Shown: positions 49,650-58,976, numbered from the stretch's first letter. The stretch is DNA of 64,000 bases from Burkholderiales bacterium PBB6 (GCA_002255925.1 NKIH01000001.1:62001-126000), one strand, 5' to 3'. A program made the numbers and translations. The notes: generated by a model not told the origin, from the sequence alone.

Positions 49650-50231
49650 GTGAAAAGACGCGACTTCGCCCTGCGCACCCTGCCTGCCCTGACCGCCTTC
49701 GGCCTGGTGGCCTGCGGCCAGCCCAGCGCCGAAGCAGCCGGCAACGGCAACGGCGGCCTGACCAGCAAGGCGGTCTACGACCTGGCAGCCACCGGCAACG
49801 GCTTCACGACCGGCCCGGTGATGGCAGCCAACACGATGTACGTGTTCTTTGACACCACCTGCCCGCACTGCGCGCACCTGTGGGCCTCGGCCAAGCCGCT
49901 GCAGGGCAAGCTGAAGATCGTCTGGATGCCGGTGGCCTACCTGCGTCCGCAGTCGCTGACGCAGGGCGCGGCCATCCTGAGTGCGGCCAACCCGGCCGCG
50001 GCGATGGAAGAGAACGAAACGCTGCTGCTGGCGCGCAAGGGCGGCATCAGCGTGCCGGGCGACCTGCCCGAAGCGGCCCTGGCCAAGGTCAAGGCGAACA
50101 CCGAGATCCTGCGCAAGCTGCAGGCCGAGTCGGTGCCGCTGATCGTCTTCCGCAATGGCAAGTCGGGCGTGTTTGGCAAGACCGAAGGCGCGCTCGAAAC
50201 CGGCCAGCTGGCCGAGATGACCGGCGTCTGA
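49650..50231 (+). CDS. DsbG/DsbC-like thioredoxin-fold lipoprotein with Tat-like signal
   Basis: The 193-residue exported thiol protein has a GTG start at 49650 after AAGGAA. Its signal has a twin-arginine motif (KRRDFALRTLPALTA) and a lipobox-like LVACG. The fold shows the active site FFDTTCPHCAHLW and a cis-Pro in ESVPLIVFRNG, as in DsbG/DsbC catalytic domains, but it lacks their N-terminal dimerisation domain. It is likely a periplasmic disulfide isomerase or reductase. Its stop abuts the convergent mnmA stop. Confidence 0.87.
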   Translation: MKRRDFALRTLPALTAFGLVACGQPSAEAAGNGNGGLTSKAVYDLAATGNGFTTGPVMAANTMYVFFDTTCPHCAHLWASAKPLQGKLKIVWMPVAYLRPQSLTQGAAILSAANPAAAMEENETLLLARKGGISVPGDLPEAALAKVKANTEILRKLQAESVPLIVFRNGKSGVFGKTEGALETGQLAEMTGV

Positions 50232-51335
50232 TCAGCCGGCGGCGCTGATCACGCCGCCGCCCAGGCACACCTCGCCGTCGTACAGCACGGCCGACTGGCC
50301 CGGCGTGACGGCCCACTGCAGCTCCGAGAAATCGAGCCGCATCGCGTCACCCGCACCCGGCGCCAGCGTGCAGGCCGCATCGGCCTGGCGATAACGCGAC
50401 TTGGCACCCAGCGCGCCCGGCGCATGGGCCTCGCCCGCCACCCAGCTGGTGTCTGCGGCCTCCAGCCAGCGGTATTGCAGCCAGGGGTGATCATGGCCCT
50501 GCACCACCACCAGCGTGTTGCGGTCGAGGTCTTTGCGCGCCACGTACCAGGGCAGGTGTTCGGCACCGCCGCGCACGCCCTTCTTGTCTTTCACGCCACC
50601 AATGCCCAGGCCCTGGCGCTGGCCCAGGGTGTAGAAGCTCAGGCCGACGTGCTCGCCCACCTTGCGGCCGCGGTCATCCACCACCGGGCCGGGAGCGTGG
50701 CTCAGGTAGCGGTTGAGGAATTCGCGGAACGGGCGCTCGCCGATGAAGCAGATGCCGGTGGAGTCCTTCTTGCGCGCATTCGGCAGGCCGATCTCCTCGG
50801 CCAGACGACGCACTTCCGTCTTGGGCAGCTCGCCCACCGGGAACAGCGTCTTCGACAGCTGCGCCTGGTTGAGGCGGTGCAGGAAGTAGCTCTGGTCCTT
50901 CAGCGGGTCCAGGCCCTTGAGCAGCTCGAAGCGCCCCTCGCGCTCGCGCACCCGGGTGTAGTGGCCGGTGGCGATCTTCTCTGCGCCCAGCCGCATGGCG
51001 TGGTCGAGGAAGGCCTTGAACTTGATCTCGGCGTTGCACAGCACGTCGGGGTTGGGCGTGCGGCCGGCCTGGTACTCACGCAGGAACTCGGCAAAGACGC
51101 GGTCCTTGTAGTCAGCCGCGAAGTTGACGTGCTCGATCTCGATGCCCAGCACATCGGCCACGGCGGCGGCGTCGACGAAGTCGATGTTCGACGAGCAGTA
51201 CTCGCTGTCGTCATCGTCTTCCCAGTTCTTCATGAAGATGCCGACCACCTCGTGGCCCTGCTGCTTGAGCAGCCACGCCGACACCGCGGAGTCCACGCCC
51301 CCGCTCAAACCCACCACCACACGCTGCTTCAACAT
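50232..51335 (-). CDS. mnmA: tRNA-specific 2-thiouridylase MnmA
   Basis: MnmA thiolates U34 of tRNA-Lys/Glu/Gln using sulfur from the IscS/Tus relay. The 367 residues include the PP-loop [14 protein letters not shown] and two catalytic cysteines: one in [15 protein letters not shown] and the persulfide Cys in [12 protein letters not shown]. The insertion [20 protein letters not shown] is typical. It lies downstream of nudJ, the same order as in enterics. Confidence 0.95.
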   Translation of the reverse strand: MLKQRVVVGLSGGVDSAVSAWLLKQQGHEVVGIFMKNWEDDDDSEYCSSNIDFVDAAAVADVLGIEIEHVNFAADYKDRVFAEFLREYQAGRTPNPDVLCNAEIKFKAFLDHAMRLGAEKIATGHYTRVREREGRFELLKGLDPLKDQSYFLHRLNQAQLSKTLFPVGELPKTEVRRLAEEIGLPNARKKDSTGICFIGERPFREFLNRYLSHAPGPVVDDRGRKVGEHVGLSFYTLGQRQGLGIGGVKDKKGVRGGAEHLPWYVARKDLDRNTLVVVQGHDHPWLQYRWLEAADTSWVAGEAHAPGALGAKSRYRQADAACTLAPGAGDAMRLDFSELQWAVTPGQSAVLYDGEVCLGGGVISAAG

Positions 51336-51467
51336 CGCGCAATTTTAGGCGCTGGGGCCGAGCCCTTGCCGGCGCAAGGCCGGGATCAGGCAGCGATCCG
51401 ATCGGGCCGCCGAGGCCACATCTGATGAATGGGCATTCCGGATTGTAAAAAGCACGAACGTGCGTGC

Positions 51468-51956
51468 CTATTTTTGCAGCAGCGCCACGCTAGGGTGCGT
51501 ACTCAAAACCGCCATCGGGAAGCGCTGTCCGGCGGCATGTTCGTTGACACACTGCAACACCAGCGGGCTGCGGTGGCGGGCGGTGCTGGAGCGCACTTCA
51601 TCGAGGCTCATCCACAGCGTGCGAACCACCGGCGTGTCGAGCACCCGACCGGCAATTTCCTCGCCCACCGCACCGCAGAAGGCGAAGCGCAGGTAGGTGA
51701 TGTCCTCACCGGTTTGGGGCCTGTCCAGGCGGGCCAGGTGGATGCCCGTCAGCGCCTCTGGCACGAAGGGGCGGGCGGTCTCTTCCAGGGTCTCGCGCAC
51801 CACCGCCTGCAGCAGCGATTCGCCCGGGTCCAGATGGCCCGCCGGGTTGTTCAAGCGCAGCCCTTCCGGGGTCATTTCCTCGACCAGCAGGTAGCGGCCA
51901 TCACGCTCGATGACGGCGGCCACGGTGACGCTGGGTTTCCATCGTTCTTGTGCCAT
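51468..51956 (-). CDS. nudJ: NUDIX hydrolase NudJ-like
   Basis: The 162-residue Nudix pyrophosphatase has a complete Nudix box: GHLDPGESLLQAVVRETLEETA. In E. coli NudJ (HMP-PP/thiamine-PP phosphatase) lies next to mnmA, and the same neighbour supports the name here. ATG 51956 starts at KPSVTVAAVIERDGRYLLVEE. It is divergent from pntAA across 203 bases. Confidence 0.9.
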   Translation of the reverse strand: MAQERWKPSVTVAAVIERDGRYLLVEEMTPEGLRLNNPAGHLDPGESLLQAVVRETLEETARPFVPEALTGIHLARLDRPQTGEDITYLRFAFCGAVGEEIAGRVLDTPVVRTLWMSLDEVRSSTARHRSPLVLQCVNEHAAGQRFPMAVLSTHPSVALLQK

Positions 51957-51967
51957 GGGCGGATGGT

Positions 51968-52087
51968 AACGACGCGTGAAGTGCGTCGTTTTTGTATCGC
52001 AGGACAGACGCTCGCACACCGGCTTTCCGACACCTGGCTGACAAGCTCCTGCTGCGGACCTTCTGCGGTTAAGCTTTGCTGCAAAGC
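51968..52087. promoter_or_regulatory. nudJ-pntAA divergent region with hairpin and palindrome
   Basis: AACGACGC (51968-51975) pairs with GCGTCGTT (51983-51990), which runs into a T5 tract on the plus strand. A perfect 15-bp palindrome, GCTTTGC-T-GCAAAGC (52073-52087), lies 73 bases before the pntAA ATG. The first could be a terminator or attenuator, the second an operator; no regulator can be named. Confidence 0.4.
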
Positions 52088-52159
52088 AAGCAGGGCGCAC
52101 GACCGCCACGGCCGCCGCTCGAGTGCAGACAGACACAAGGCGTTGGAGAGGAGATCCAC

Positions 52160-53290
52160 ATGTTGATAGGCGTTCCGCTGGAAACAGCGGCCGGAGAAAC
52201 ACGCGTCGCAGTCACTCCGGAGACTGCGAAGAAATACGTGGCGCAAGGCCACACGGTGCTGGTGCAGACCGGTGCCGGCGTCGCAGCCAGCATCACCGAC
52301 GCGGCCTTTGAAGCCGCCGGTGCCCGCATCGTCGACCGGGCCGAAGCCCTGGGCGCCGAGCTGGTGCTGAAGGTGCAGCGGCCCAGTGCCGAAGAGCTTG
52401 CGCTGATGAAGCCGGGCACCGCGCTGGTGGGCATGCTGAACCCGTTCGACAAGCCGGGCCTGACGGCCATGGCCGCGGCCGGCCTGACCAGCTTTGCCCT
52501 CGAAGCCGCGCCGCGCACCACCCGCGCCCAGAGCATGGACGTGCTGAGCTCGCAGGCCAACATCGCCGGCTACAAGGCCGTGATCATGGCGGCCGACCGC
52601 TACCAGAAGTTCTTCCCGATGCTGATGACTGCCGCCGGCACCGTGAAGGCGGCCCGCGTGGTCATCCTCGGCGTGGGCGTGGCGGGCCTGCAGGCCATCG
52701 CCACGGCCAAGCGCCTGGGTGCCGTCATCGAGGCGTCGGATGTGCGCCCCTCGGTGAAGGAGCAGGTCGAGTCGCTGGGCGCCAAGTTCATCGACGTGGC
52801 CTTCGAGACCGCCGAGGAAAAGGAAGCGGCGGAAGGCGTGGGCGGTTATGCCCGCCCGATGCCGGCCTCATGGCTGGAGCGCCAGAAGATCGAGGTGGCC
52901 AAGCGCGTGGCCGCGGCCGACGTGGTCATTTCCACGGCGCTGATTCCCGGTCGCGCAGCGCCGGTGCTGATCACCGAAGAGATGGTCAAGGCCATGAAGC
53001 CCGGCTCGGTGATCATCGACATCGCCGCCGGCAAAGGCCCGGCCGGCCACGACGGCAATTGCCCGCTGACCGAAGCGGGCCGCACCGTCACCAAATACGG
53101 CGTGCACATCGTCGGCGAGACCAACCTGCCCGGCCTGGTGGCAGCAGACGCGTCGGCGCTGTATGCGCGCAACGTGCTGGATTTCCTGAAGCTGGTGCTG
53201 CCCAAGGAGGGCGGCTTTCAGGTGCCGATGGACGATGACATCGTTGCAGCCTGCCTCATGACGCAGGCCGGTGACGTGAAGAAGGCGTGA
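52160..53290 (+). CDS. pntAA: NAD(P) transhydrogenase subunit alpha part 1
   Basis: This is the NAD(H)-binding domain I of the proton-translocating transhydrogenase. The strong ribosome site GGAGAGGAG precedes ATG 52160, giving 376 residues. Features are LIGVPLETAAGETRVAVTPET, the RQD-loop region with YQKFFPMLMTAAGTVKAARV, the Rossmann motif ILGVGVAGLQAIATAKRLGA and DIAAGKGPAGHDGNCPLT. The split alpha subunit (two genes) is common in alpha/betaproteobacteria. Its stop overlaps the next gene's GTG. Confidence 0.94.
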   Translation: MLIGVPLETAAGETRVAVTPETAKKYVAQGHTVLVQTGAGVAASITDAAFEAAGARIVDRAEALGAELVLKVQRPSAEELALMKPGTALVGMLNPFDKPGLTAMAAAGLTSFALEAAPRTTRAQSMDVLSSQANIAGYKAVIMAADRYQKFFPMLMTAAGTVKAARVVILGVGVAGLQAIATAKRLGAVIEASDVRPSVKEQVESLGAKFIDVAFETAEEKEAAEGVGGYARPMPASWLERQKIEVAKRVAAADVVISTALIPGRAAPVLITEEMVKAMKPGSVIIDIAAGKGPAGHDGNCPLTEAGRTVTKYGVHIVGETNLPGLVAADASALYARNVLDFLKLVLPKEGGFQVPMDDDIVAACLMTQAGDVKKA

Positions 53291-53295
53291 ACACC

Positions 53296-53619
53296 ATGGA
53301 CCTCATTTCCCCCACCATCACCAACCTGATCATCTTCGTGCTGGCCATTTATGTCGGCTACCACGTGGTCTGGACCGTGACGCCCGCGCTGCACACGCCG
53401 CTGATGGCCGTCACCAATGCCGTGTCGGCCATCGTCATCGTCGGCGCCATGCTGGCGGCGGCGCTCACCGTCACGCCCACGGGCAAGGTCTTCGGCGTGC
53501 TCGCCGTGGCCCTGGCCGCCGTCAACGTGTTTGGCGGCTTCCTCGTCACCCGACGGATGCTTGAGATGTTCAGGAAGAAAGACAAGAAGCCCGCGGCAGA
53601 CAAGGGAGCATCGGCATGA
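53296..53619 (+). CDS. pntAB: NAD(P) transhydrogenase subunit alpha part 2
   Basis: This is the short membrane part of the split alpha subunit (107 residues). Three to four helices are present: ITNLIIFVLAIYVGYHVVW, AVSAIVIVGAMLAAALTV and VFGVLAVALAAVNVFGGFLV, then a Lys-rich tail. ATG 53296 is used; a GTG at 53287 overlaps the upstream stop and would add three residues. It overlaps pntB by ATGA. Confidence 0.93.
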   Translation: MDLISPTITNLIIFVLAIYVGYHVVWTVTPALHTPLMAVTNAVSAIVIVGAMLAAALTVTPTGKVFGVLAVALAAVNVFGGFLVTRRMLEMFRKKDKKPAADKGASA

Positions 53620-55052
53620 GCATGAACCTCGTCACGCTGCTGTACCTGATCGCCAGCGTCTGCTTCATCCAGGCCTTGAAGGGCCTGTCGCACCCGACCA
53701 CCTCGATCCGCGGCAACCTGTTCGGCATGATCGGCATGACAATTGCCGTGCTGACCACCGCGGCGCTCATCCAGCGCCAGGCCGTCGCGCTTGATGTGGG
53801 CTTCGGCGAAGGCCTGGCCTGGGTGCTGGGTGCGCTGGTCGTGGGTGGTGCCGCCGGTGCCACCATGGCACGCCGGGTTGAAATGACCAAGATGCCCGAG
53901 CTGGTCGCCTTCATGCACAGCATGATCGGCCTGGCGGCGGTGTTCATCGCGGCCGCGGCCGTGGCAGAGCCCTGGGCCTTCGCCATCACCACCAAGGGCG
54001 GCGCCATTCCAGGCGGCAACCGGGTCGAGCTGGCACTGGGCGCCTTCATCGGTGCGGTCACGTTCAGCGGCTCGGTCATCGCCTTCGGCAAGCTGAGCGG
54101 CAAGTACAAGTTCCGCCTGTTCCAGGGCGCACCGGTCACCTTTGCGGGCCAACACAAGCTCAACGCCGCCCTGGCGGTGGCCACGCTGTTTTTCCTGTTC
54201 GGTTTCTGGCACTCGGAGAGCGCGCTCGACTTCGGCCTGATCTGCGCACTGGGCTTCGTGATGGGCGTGCTCATCATCATCCCGATCGGCGGCGCTGACA
54301 TGCCGGTGGTCGTGTCGATGCTGAACAGCTACTCGGGCTGGGCAGCGGCCGGCATCGGCTTCTCGCTGAACAACTCGATGCTGATCATTGCCGGCTCGCT
54401 GGTGGGCAGCTCGGGGGCGATCCTGAGCTACATCATGTGCAAGGCCATGAACCGCTCGTTCTTCAGCGTGATCCTGGGTGGCTTCGGCGGTGACGCCACG
54501 GCCGCCACCGGCAGCGCGCAGCCGCAACGCAGCGTGAAGAGCGGCAGTGCAGACGACGCCGCCTTCATCCTGGGCAACGCAGAAACCGTGGTCATCGTGC
54601 CCGGCTACGGCCTGGCCGTGGCCCGCGCGCAGCACGCGGTGAAGGAGCTGGCCGAGAAGCTGACCCACAAGGGCATCACGGTGAAGTACGCCATCCACCC
54701 GGTGGCCGGCCGCATGCCCGGCCACATGAACGTGCTGCTGGCCGAGGCCGAAGTGCCGTATGACCAGGTCTTCGAGATGGAAGACATCAACGGTGAGTTC
54801 GGCCAGGCCGATGTGGCCATCATCCTGGGCGCGAACGACGTGGTGAACCCGGCGGCGATGACCAAGGGCAGCCCGATCTACGGCATGCCCATCCTCGAGG
54901 CCTACAAGGCCAAGACGGTGATCGTGAACAAGCGCTCGATGGCCGCCGGTTATGCCGGCCTCGACAACGAGCTGTTCTACATGGACAAGACCATGATGGT
55001 CTTCGGCGACGCCAAGAAGGTCGTCGAGGACATGGTCAAGGCCATCGAATAA
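53616..55052 (+). CDS. pntB: NAD(P) transhydrogenase subunit beta
   Basis: PntB holds the remaining membrane helices and the NADP(H)-binding domain III. The 478 residues show an N-terminal membrane half, then VVIVPGYGLAVARAQHAVKEL (the NADP-binding Gly motif), HPVAGRMPGHMNVLLAEAEVPYD and GANDVVNPAA with the adenosine/phosphate site. GGGAG precedes ATG 53616. A rho-independent terminator ends the operon. Confidence 0.95.
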   Translation: MSMNLVTLLYLIASVCFIQALKGLSHPTTSIRGNLFGMIGMTIAVLTTAALIQRQAVALDVGFGEGLAWVLGALVVGGAAGATMARRVEMTKMPELVAFMHSMIGLAAVFIAAAAVAEPWAFAITTKGGAIPGGNRVELALGAFIGAVTFSGSVIAFGKLSGKYKFRLFQGAPVTFAGQHKLNAALAVATLFFLFGFWHSESALDFGLICALGFVMGVLIIIPIGGADMPVVVSMLNSYSGWAAAGIGFSLNNSMLIIAGSLVGSSGAILSYIMCKAMNRSFFSVILGGFGGDATAATGSAQPQRSVKSGSADDAAFILGNAETVVIVPGYGLAVARAQHAVKELAEKLTHKGITVKYAIHPVAGRMPGHMNVLLAEAEVPYDQVFEMEDINGEFGQADVAIILGANDVVNPAAMTKGSPIYGMPILEAYKAKTVIVNKRSMAAGYAGLDNELFYMDKTMMVFGDAKKVVEDMVKAIE

Positions 55053-55072
55053 ACGGGGCTTCGCGTCCTGCC

Positions 55073-55097
55073 GGCCGGGCTGCTGCCCGGCCTTTTT
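55073..55097 (+). terminator. Rho-independent terminator of pntAA-pntAB-pntB
   Basis: GGCCGGGC (55073-55080) pairs with GCCCGGCC (55085-55092) around a TGCT loop, followed by T5 (55093-55097), 20 bases after the pntB stop. Confidence 0.9.
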
Positions 55098-55218
55098 GCG
55101 TCTGCCGGACGGGCAGCGCGGCACCTGGGGAGCAGCCTCCAATGAGCGCTATCGAATCCCCTGATGACCGCCCCCGGACTGACAGCGAGAATGCACTGTC
55201 GTTGACGGAGTTACACGG

Positions 55219-56901
55219 ATGGAAAAGACCTGGCTGAAGCAATACCCGGAGAGCGTGCCCGCCGAAGTGAACACGGATGTGTTTCCTTCTCTGGTGGCCC
55301 TGCTGGAAGAGAGCTTCCGCAAATTCGCCCGCCTGCCGGCCTACAAGTTCATGGGCAAGGCGTTCAGCTTCGAGCAGATCGATGACCTGTCGCGCGCGTT
55401 CGCGGCCCACCTGCAATCGGCAGGCCTGGTGCGCGGTGACCGTGTGGCGGTGATGCTGCCCAACGTGCCGCAGTACCCGGTGGTGGTGGGCGGCATCCTG
55501 CGCGCCGGCCTGGTGGTGGTGAACGTCAACCCGCTCTACACCCCGCGCGAGCTGGAACACCAGCTCAAGGATTCGGGCGCCAAGGCGCTGATCGTGCTGG
55601 AGAACTTCGCCAGCACCTTCCAGCAGGTGCAAGACCAGGTGCCGACCAAGCACGTGGTGGTGGCCGCCATGGGCGACATGCTCGGCCTGATCAAGGGCAC
55701 GCTGGTGAACCACGTGGTGCGCAAGGTCAAGAAGCTGGTGCCGGCCTTCGAGCTGCCGGGCAGCGTGCGTTTCAACGACGCACTCTCCAGCGGCCGCGGC
55801 AAGACCTTCACCGCCGCGCAAGTCGGCCCCGACGACATCGCCGTGCTGCAGTACACCGGCGGCACCACCGGCGTCAGCAAGGGCGCCGTGCTGCTGCACC
55901 GCAACCTCGTGGCCAACGTGCTGCAGTCCGAAGCCTGGTACCAGCCGGCGCTGAAAAAAATCCCGGCCGGCGAGCAGATCACCACCATCTGCGCGCTGCC
56001 GATTTATCACATCTTCGGCTTCAACACGAACATGATGCTGGGCCTGCGCATGGGCGGCTGCAACATCCTGATCGCGAACCCGCGTGACCTGCCCGCGGTG
56101 CTGAAAGAACTCTCGAAAGAGCGCTTCCACAGCTTCCCGGCCGTCAACACCTTGTTCAATGCGCTGGCCAACCACCCTGACTTCGACAAGGTCGACTGGA
56201 GCCACCTGAAGATCTCGGTGGGCGGCGGCATGGCCGTGCAGCAAGCCACGGCGCGCCTGTGGCTCGAAAAAACCGGCTGCCCGATCTGCGAAGGTTACGG
56301 CCTGTCGGAAACCTCGCCGGTGGCTTCGTGCAACCGCGTGGATACCACCGCCTACACCGGCACCATCGGCCTGCCCGTCTCGAACACCGAGCTGAAGCTG
56401 CTGGACGACGACGGCAATGAAGTGCCGCTGGGCACGGCGGGTGAAATCGCCATCCGCGGCCCGCAGGTGATGGCCGGCTACTGGCAGCGCCCTGACGAAA
56501 CCGCCAAGGTGATGACCGCCGACGGCTTCTTCCGCTCCGGCGACGTGGGCGTGATGGACGAGCGCGGCTATTTCCGCATCGTCGACCGCAAGAAGGACAT
56601 GATCCTGGTCTCGGGCTTCAACGTCTATCCGAACGAGGTTGAAGACGTGATCACCCAGTTGCCCGGCGTGATGGAGTGCGCCGCCGTGGGCGTGGCCGAC
56701 GAGAAGGCCGGCGAGGCGGTGAAGGTCGTCATCGTCAAGAAGGACCCGGCGCTGACCGAAGCGGACGTGCGTGCCTGGTGCGAAACCAACCTCACTGGTT
56801 ACAAAAGGCCACGTGTGGTTGAGTTCCGGGCTGACCTGCCGAAGACCCCGGTAGGTAAAGTGCTGCGACGCGAGTTGCGGGACAAGCCCGCAGCGCACTG
56901 A
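55219..56901 (+). CDS. fadD: Long-chain fatty-acid-CoA ligase
   Basis: The enzyme activates fatty acids to acyl-CoA. The 560-residue ANL-family protein has the AMP-binding P-loop YTGGTTGVSKGAVLLH, the GYGLSETSP motif, TGDxx-type FRSGDVGVMDERGYF, and the C-terminal catalytic lysine in PKTPVGKVLRREL. A GGAG site precedes ATG 55219. It appears monocistronic with its own terminator. The length and the Y(Q)RP-type motif are as expected for FadD. Confidence 0.92.
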   Translation: MEKTWLKQYPESVPAEVNTDVFPSLVALLEESFRKFARLPAYKFMGKAFSFEQIDDLSRAFAAHLQSAGLVRGDRVAVMLPNVPQYPVVVGGILRAGLVVVNVNPLYTPRELEHQLKDSGAKALIVLENFASTFQQVQDQVPTKHVVVAAMGDMLGLIKGTLVNHVVRKVKKLVPAFELPGSVRFNDALSSGRGKTFTAAQVGPDDIAVLQYTGGTTGVSKGAVLLHRNLVANVLQSEAWYQPALKKIPAGEQITTICALPIYHIFGFNTNMMLGLRMGGCNILIANPRDLPAVLKELSKERFHSFPAVNTLFNALANHPDFDKVDWSHLKISVGGGMAVQQATARLWLEKTGCPICEGYGLSETSPVASCNRVDTTAYTGTIGLPVSNTELKLLDDDGNEVPLGTAGEIAIRGPQVMAGYWQRPDETAKVMTADGFFRSGDVGVMDERGYFRIVDRKKDMILVSGFNVYPNEVEDVITQLPGVMECAAVGVADEKAGEAVKVVIVKKDPALTEADVRAWCETNLTGYKRPRVVEFRADLPKTPVGKVLRRELRDKPAAH

Positions 56902-56946
56902 GGTGGCGGCAGCCAGGCCCAAGGGTCTGGCGCGCAGGTGACCATG

Positions 56947-56975
56947 AGGCCGGTGATCCCGGCCTGTTTGCTTTT
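56947..56975 (+). terminator. Rho-independent terminator of fadD
   Basis: AGGCCGG (56947-56953) pairs with CCGGCCT (56959-56965), followed by a T-rich tract (GTTTGCTTTTT), 46 bases after the fadD stop. Confidence 0.8.
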
Positions 56976-56989
56976 TCAGCCCACGGATC

Positions 56990-57607
56990 ATGATGCAGTA
57001 TCGATTGATCAAGACGGCCGCCGGACATGCGGAGATCCAGTCGCGCAGCCGGCCACTCTCCAGGTCCGTGCGCAACTTGTTGCTCGTCATCAACGACAGC
57101 CAGCCGGTGAGCTATTGGCTGGAGAAGGTGCAGGGCGTGACCGACGTCGATCTCCAGCACCTGCTGGATGAAGGACTGCTCGGCAAGGCCACGGCGGGCT
57201 CGCCGCCAGTGACGGCGCCTGCGCCTTCCCCTTCTCCTTCCCCGTCATCGGCTCAGGCCCAAGGGCCAGCGCCGGCACCACGCCCCGCATCGCCTGCATC
57301 GCCCGCGCCGGCCACACCACCGGCACCACCGGCGCCCCAGGCACTCGACCCCGAAGTCGCCAGCCTGATGGATATGGTGCGGGCCACCAGCTACAGCGTG
57401 CTGTACGACACCCTGAACAGCCAGGGCAAGGCTGAGCTGGGTTTGGTCGGCGGCTTCCGCTTCGTGCTGGAGGTGGAGCGCTGCAACGGCCTGAGCGAGT
57501 TGATTCCACTGGCCCAGCGTTTTCTGGTTCAAGTGCGCGAGGAACGCGGCTTGTCTGCGCTGCGGCGCTTCGAGCTGGCCCTGAACCTAGCTGCCAAGCC
57601 GGCTTGA
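56990..57607 (+). CDS. Uncharacterised protein with Pro/Ala linker
   Basis: The 205-residue soluble protein is of no recognised family. Two structured ends flank a low-complexity Pro/Ala/Ser linker (about residues 68-115). The N-terminal part has SVRNLLLVINDSQPVSYWLE and DLQHLLDEGLLG, which resembles a small winged-helix-like fold. The C-terminal part (LMDMVRATSYSVLYDTLNSQ ... VQVREERGLSALRRFELALN) is helical. Two consecutive ATGs at 56990/56993 make the start uncertain by one residue. A signalling or adaptor role is possible but unsupported. Confidence 0.7.
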   Translation: MMQYRLIKTAAGHAEIQSRSRPLSRSVRNLLLVINDSQPVSYWLEKVQGVTDVDLQHLLDEGLLGKATAGSPPVTAPAPSPSPSPSSAQAQGPAPAPRPASPASPAPATPPAPPAPQALDPEVASLMDMVRATSYSVLYDTLNSQGKAELGLVGGFRFVLEVERCNGLSELIPLAQRFLVQVREERGLSALRRFELALNLAAKPA

Positions 57608-57635
57608 GCACCCCGGATGAGGCAAACTGGCGACC

Positions 57636-58373
57636 ATGCCTGTTCGCCTTTATCTGGATGCGCCGCTAAATGAAGGCGCGCTGCTGACCCTGCCCCCCGA
57701 GCCCTCACGCCATGTGCAGGTGCTGCGCATGCAACCCGGCGACGACCTGTTGATCTTCAATGGTCACGACGACGGCGTGGAGTGGCTGGCTGAAGTCACC
57801 CGCATGGGCCGCCAGGACGTGGACGTGCGCATCGGCGCCAGCCAGACCTGCCACCGTGAACTGCCGCGCACCGTGGTGCTGGCCGTGGGCATGCCGGCCA
57901 ACGAGCGCATGGACGCGCTGGTTGAAAAGGCCACCGAGCTGGGCGCCCGCGGCATGCAACCGCTGCAGTGCGCGCGCAGCGTGCTCAAGCTCAGCGGTGA
58001 GCGGGCTGAAAAGCGCCGCGCGCATTGGCAAGGCGTGGCCGTGGCTGCGTCCGAGCAGAGCGGCCGCACCCGGGTGCCGCTGATCGAACCCATCCGCACG
58101 ATTGACGCCTGGCTGGCCGCCCTGCCGGCTGAGCCCGCCCCTGGCGAGGTGCGCCATGTGCTGAGTTTTGCGCCCGACGCGGTCCAGGTGAAAGACCTGC
58201 CGGGCGACGCGCGGCACATCACCTTCCTGAGCGGCCCGGAAGGCGGCCTCGACCCGCGCGAAGAAGCGCTGGCGCGGCAACGCGGCTTCATTCCGCTGAG
58301 CCTCGGGCCGCGCGTGTTGCGGGCCGATACCGCACCGCTGGCGGCGCTGACATTGGTGGGCGCGCTGGGCTGA
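57636..58373 (+). CDS. rsmE: 16S rRNA m3U1498 methyltransferase RsmE
   Basis: RsmE methylates N3 of U1498 in 16S rRNA. The 245-residue SPOUT-class enzyme has the N-terminal PUA-like part (EPSRHVQVLRMQPGDDLLIFNG) and the SPOUT knot with LSGPEGGLDPREEALA and SLGPRVLRADTAPLAAL, both diagnostic. It follows the uncharacterised linker protein by 28 bases. Confidence 0.95.
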   Translation: MPVRLYLDAPLNEGALLTLPPEPSRHVQVLRMQPGDDLLIFNGHDDGVEWLAEVTRMGRQDVDVRIGASQTCHRELPRTVVLAVGMPANERMDALVEKATELGARGMQPLQCARSVLKLSGERAEKRRAHWQGVAVAASEQSGRTRVPLIEPIRTIDAWLAALPAEPAPGEVRHVLSFAPDAVQVKDLPGDARHITFLSGPEGGLDPREEALARQRGFIPLSLGPRVLRADTAPLAALTLVGALG

Positions 58374-58540
58374 AGTCCTGCAACAAAAGCCACGAGCGGC
58401 AGCGTCCGTCTGGCACCACGGCGGCCCCCACTAAGTCTCAAGCTCCGCCAAGGCGATAGGGGGGTGTCACACCAGCGCCCCTGCAGGGCGTCATGCTGCG
58501 GGCATCGCAACGCAACGCGCCGCTGGCGCAGGGGAAACAC

Positions 58541-58960
58541 ATGGGATTGCTCGATTCGATGGTCGGCATGCTGGGCCAGGCGGCCGGTGGCCAGAACGGT
58601 GGCCAGGGCGCACTGCTGCAAGTGGTGGCGGGCCTGCTGGACAACAACGCACCCGGCGGCGGACTGGCCGGTCTGGTGCAGCAGTTCCAGCAAGGTGGCC
58701 TGGGTGACGTGGTGAGCTCGTGGATTTCCACCGGCCAGAACCTGCCGATCAACCCGTCGCAGCTGCAATCGGTGCTCGAGCAGCATCCGCAGTGGGCCGG
58801 GCTGGCGCAACAGGCCGGCCTCGACAACGGCCAGCTCATGGGCCAGCTCAGCCAGATGCTGCCGCAGGTCATCGACCAGATGACCCCGAACGGGCAACTG
58901 CCCGGCGGCAACGGCACGCCCGATCTCGGCGCCCTGCTGGGCGGCCTGCTCGGGCGTTGA
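58541..58960 (+). CDS. YidB-like protein (DUF937-related)
   Basis: The 139-residue protein matches the YidB/DUF937 type: GLLDSMVGMLGQAAGG at the start, repeated QQFQQGGLGDVVSSWISTG and NLPINPSQLQSVL, and a Gly-rich C-terminus LGALLGGLLGR. Its function is unknown. A GGGGAA site precedes ATG 58541. The 167 bases upstream hold no other gene. Confidence 0.85.
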   Translation: MGLLDSMVGMLGQAAGGQNGGQGALLQVVAGLLDNNAPGGGLAGLVQQFQQGGLGDVVSSWISTGQNLPINPSQLQSVLEQHPQWAGLAQQAGLDNGQLMGQLSQMLPQVIDQMTPNGQLPGGNGTPDLGALLGGLLGR

Positions 58961-58976
58961 GCGCCCGCCAGGGCAC

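Noticed and set aside
53358-55142. A 594-codon minus-strand open frame opposite pntAB and pntB.
   Set aside because: It is a His/Asp/Gln-rich shadow of the transhydrogenase genes, which carry complete NADP-binding motifs.
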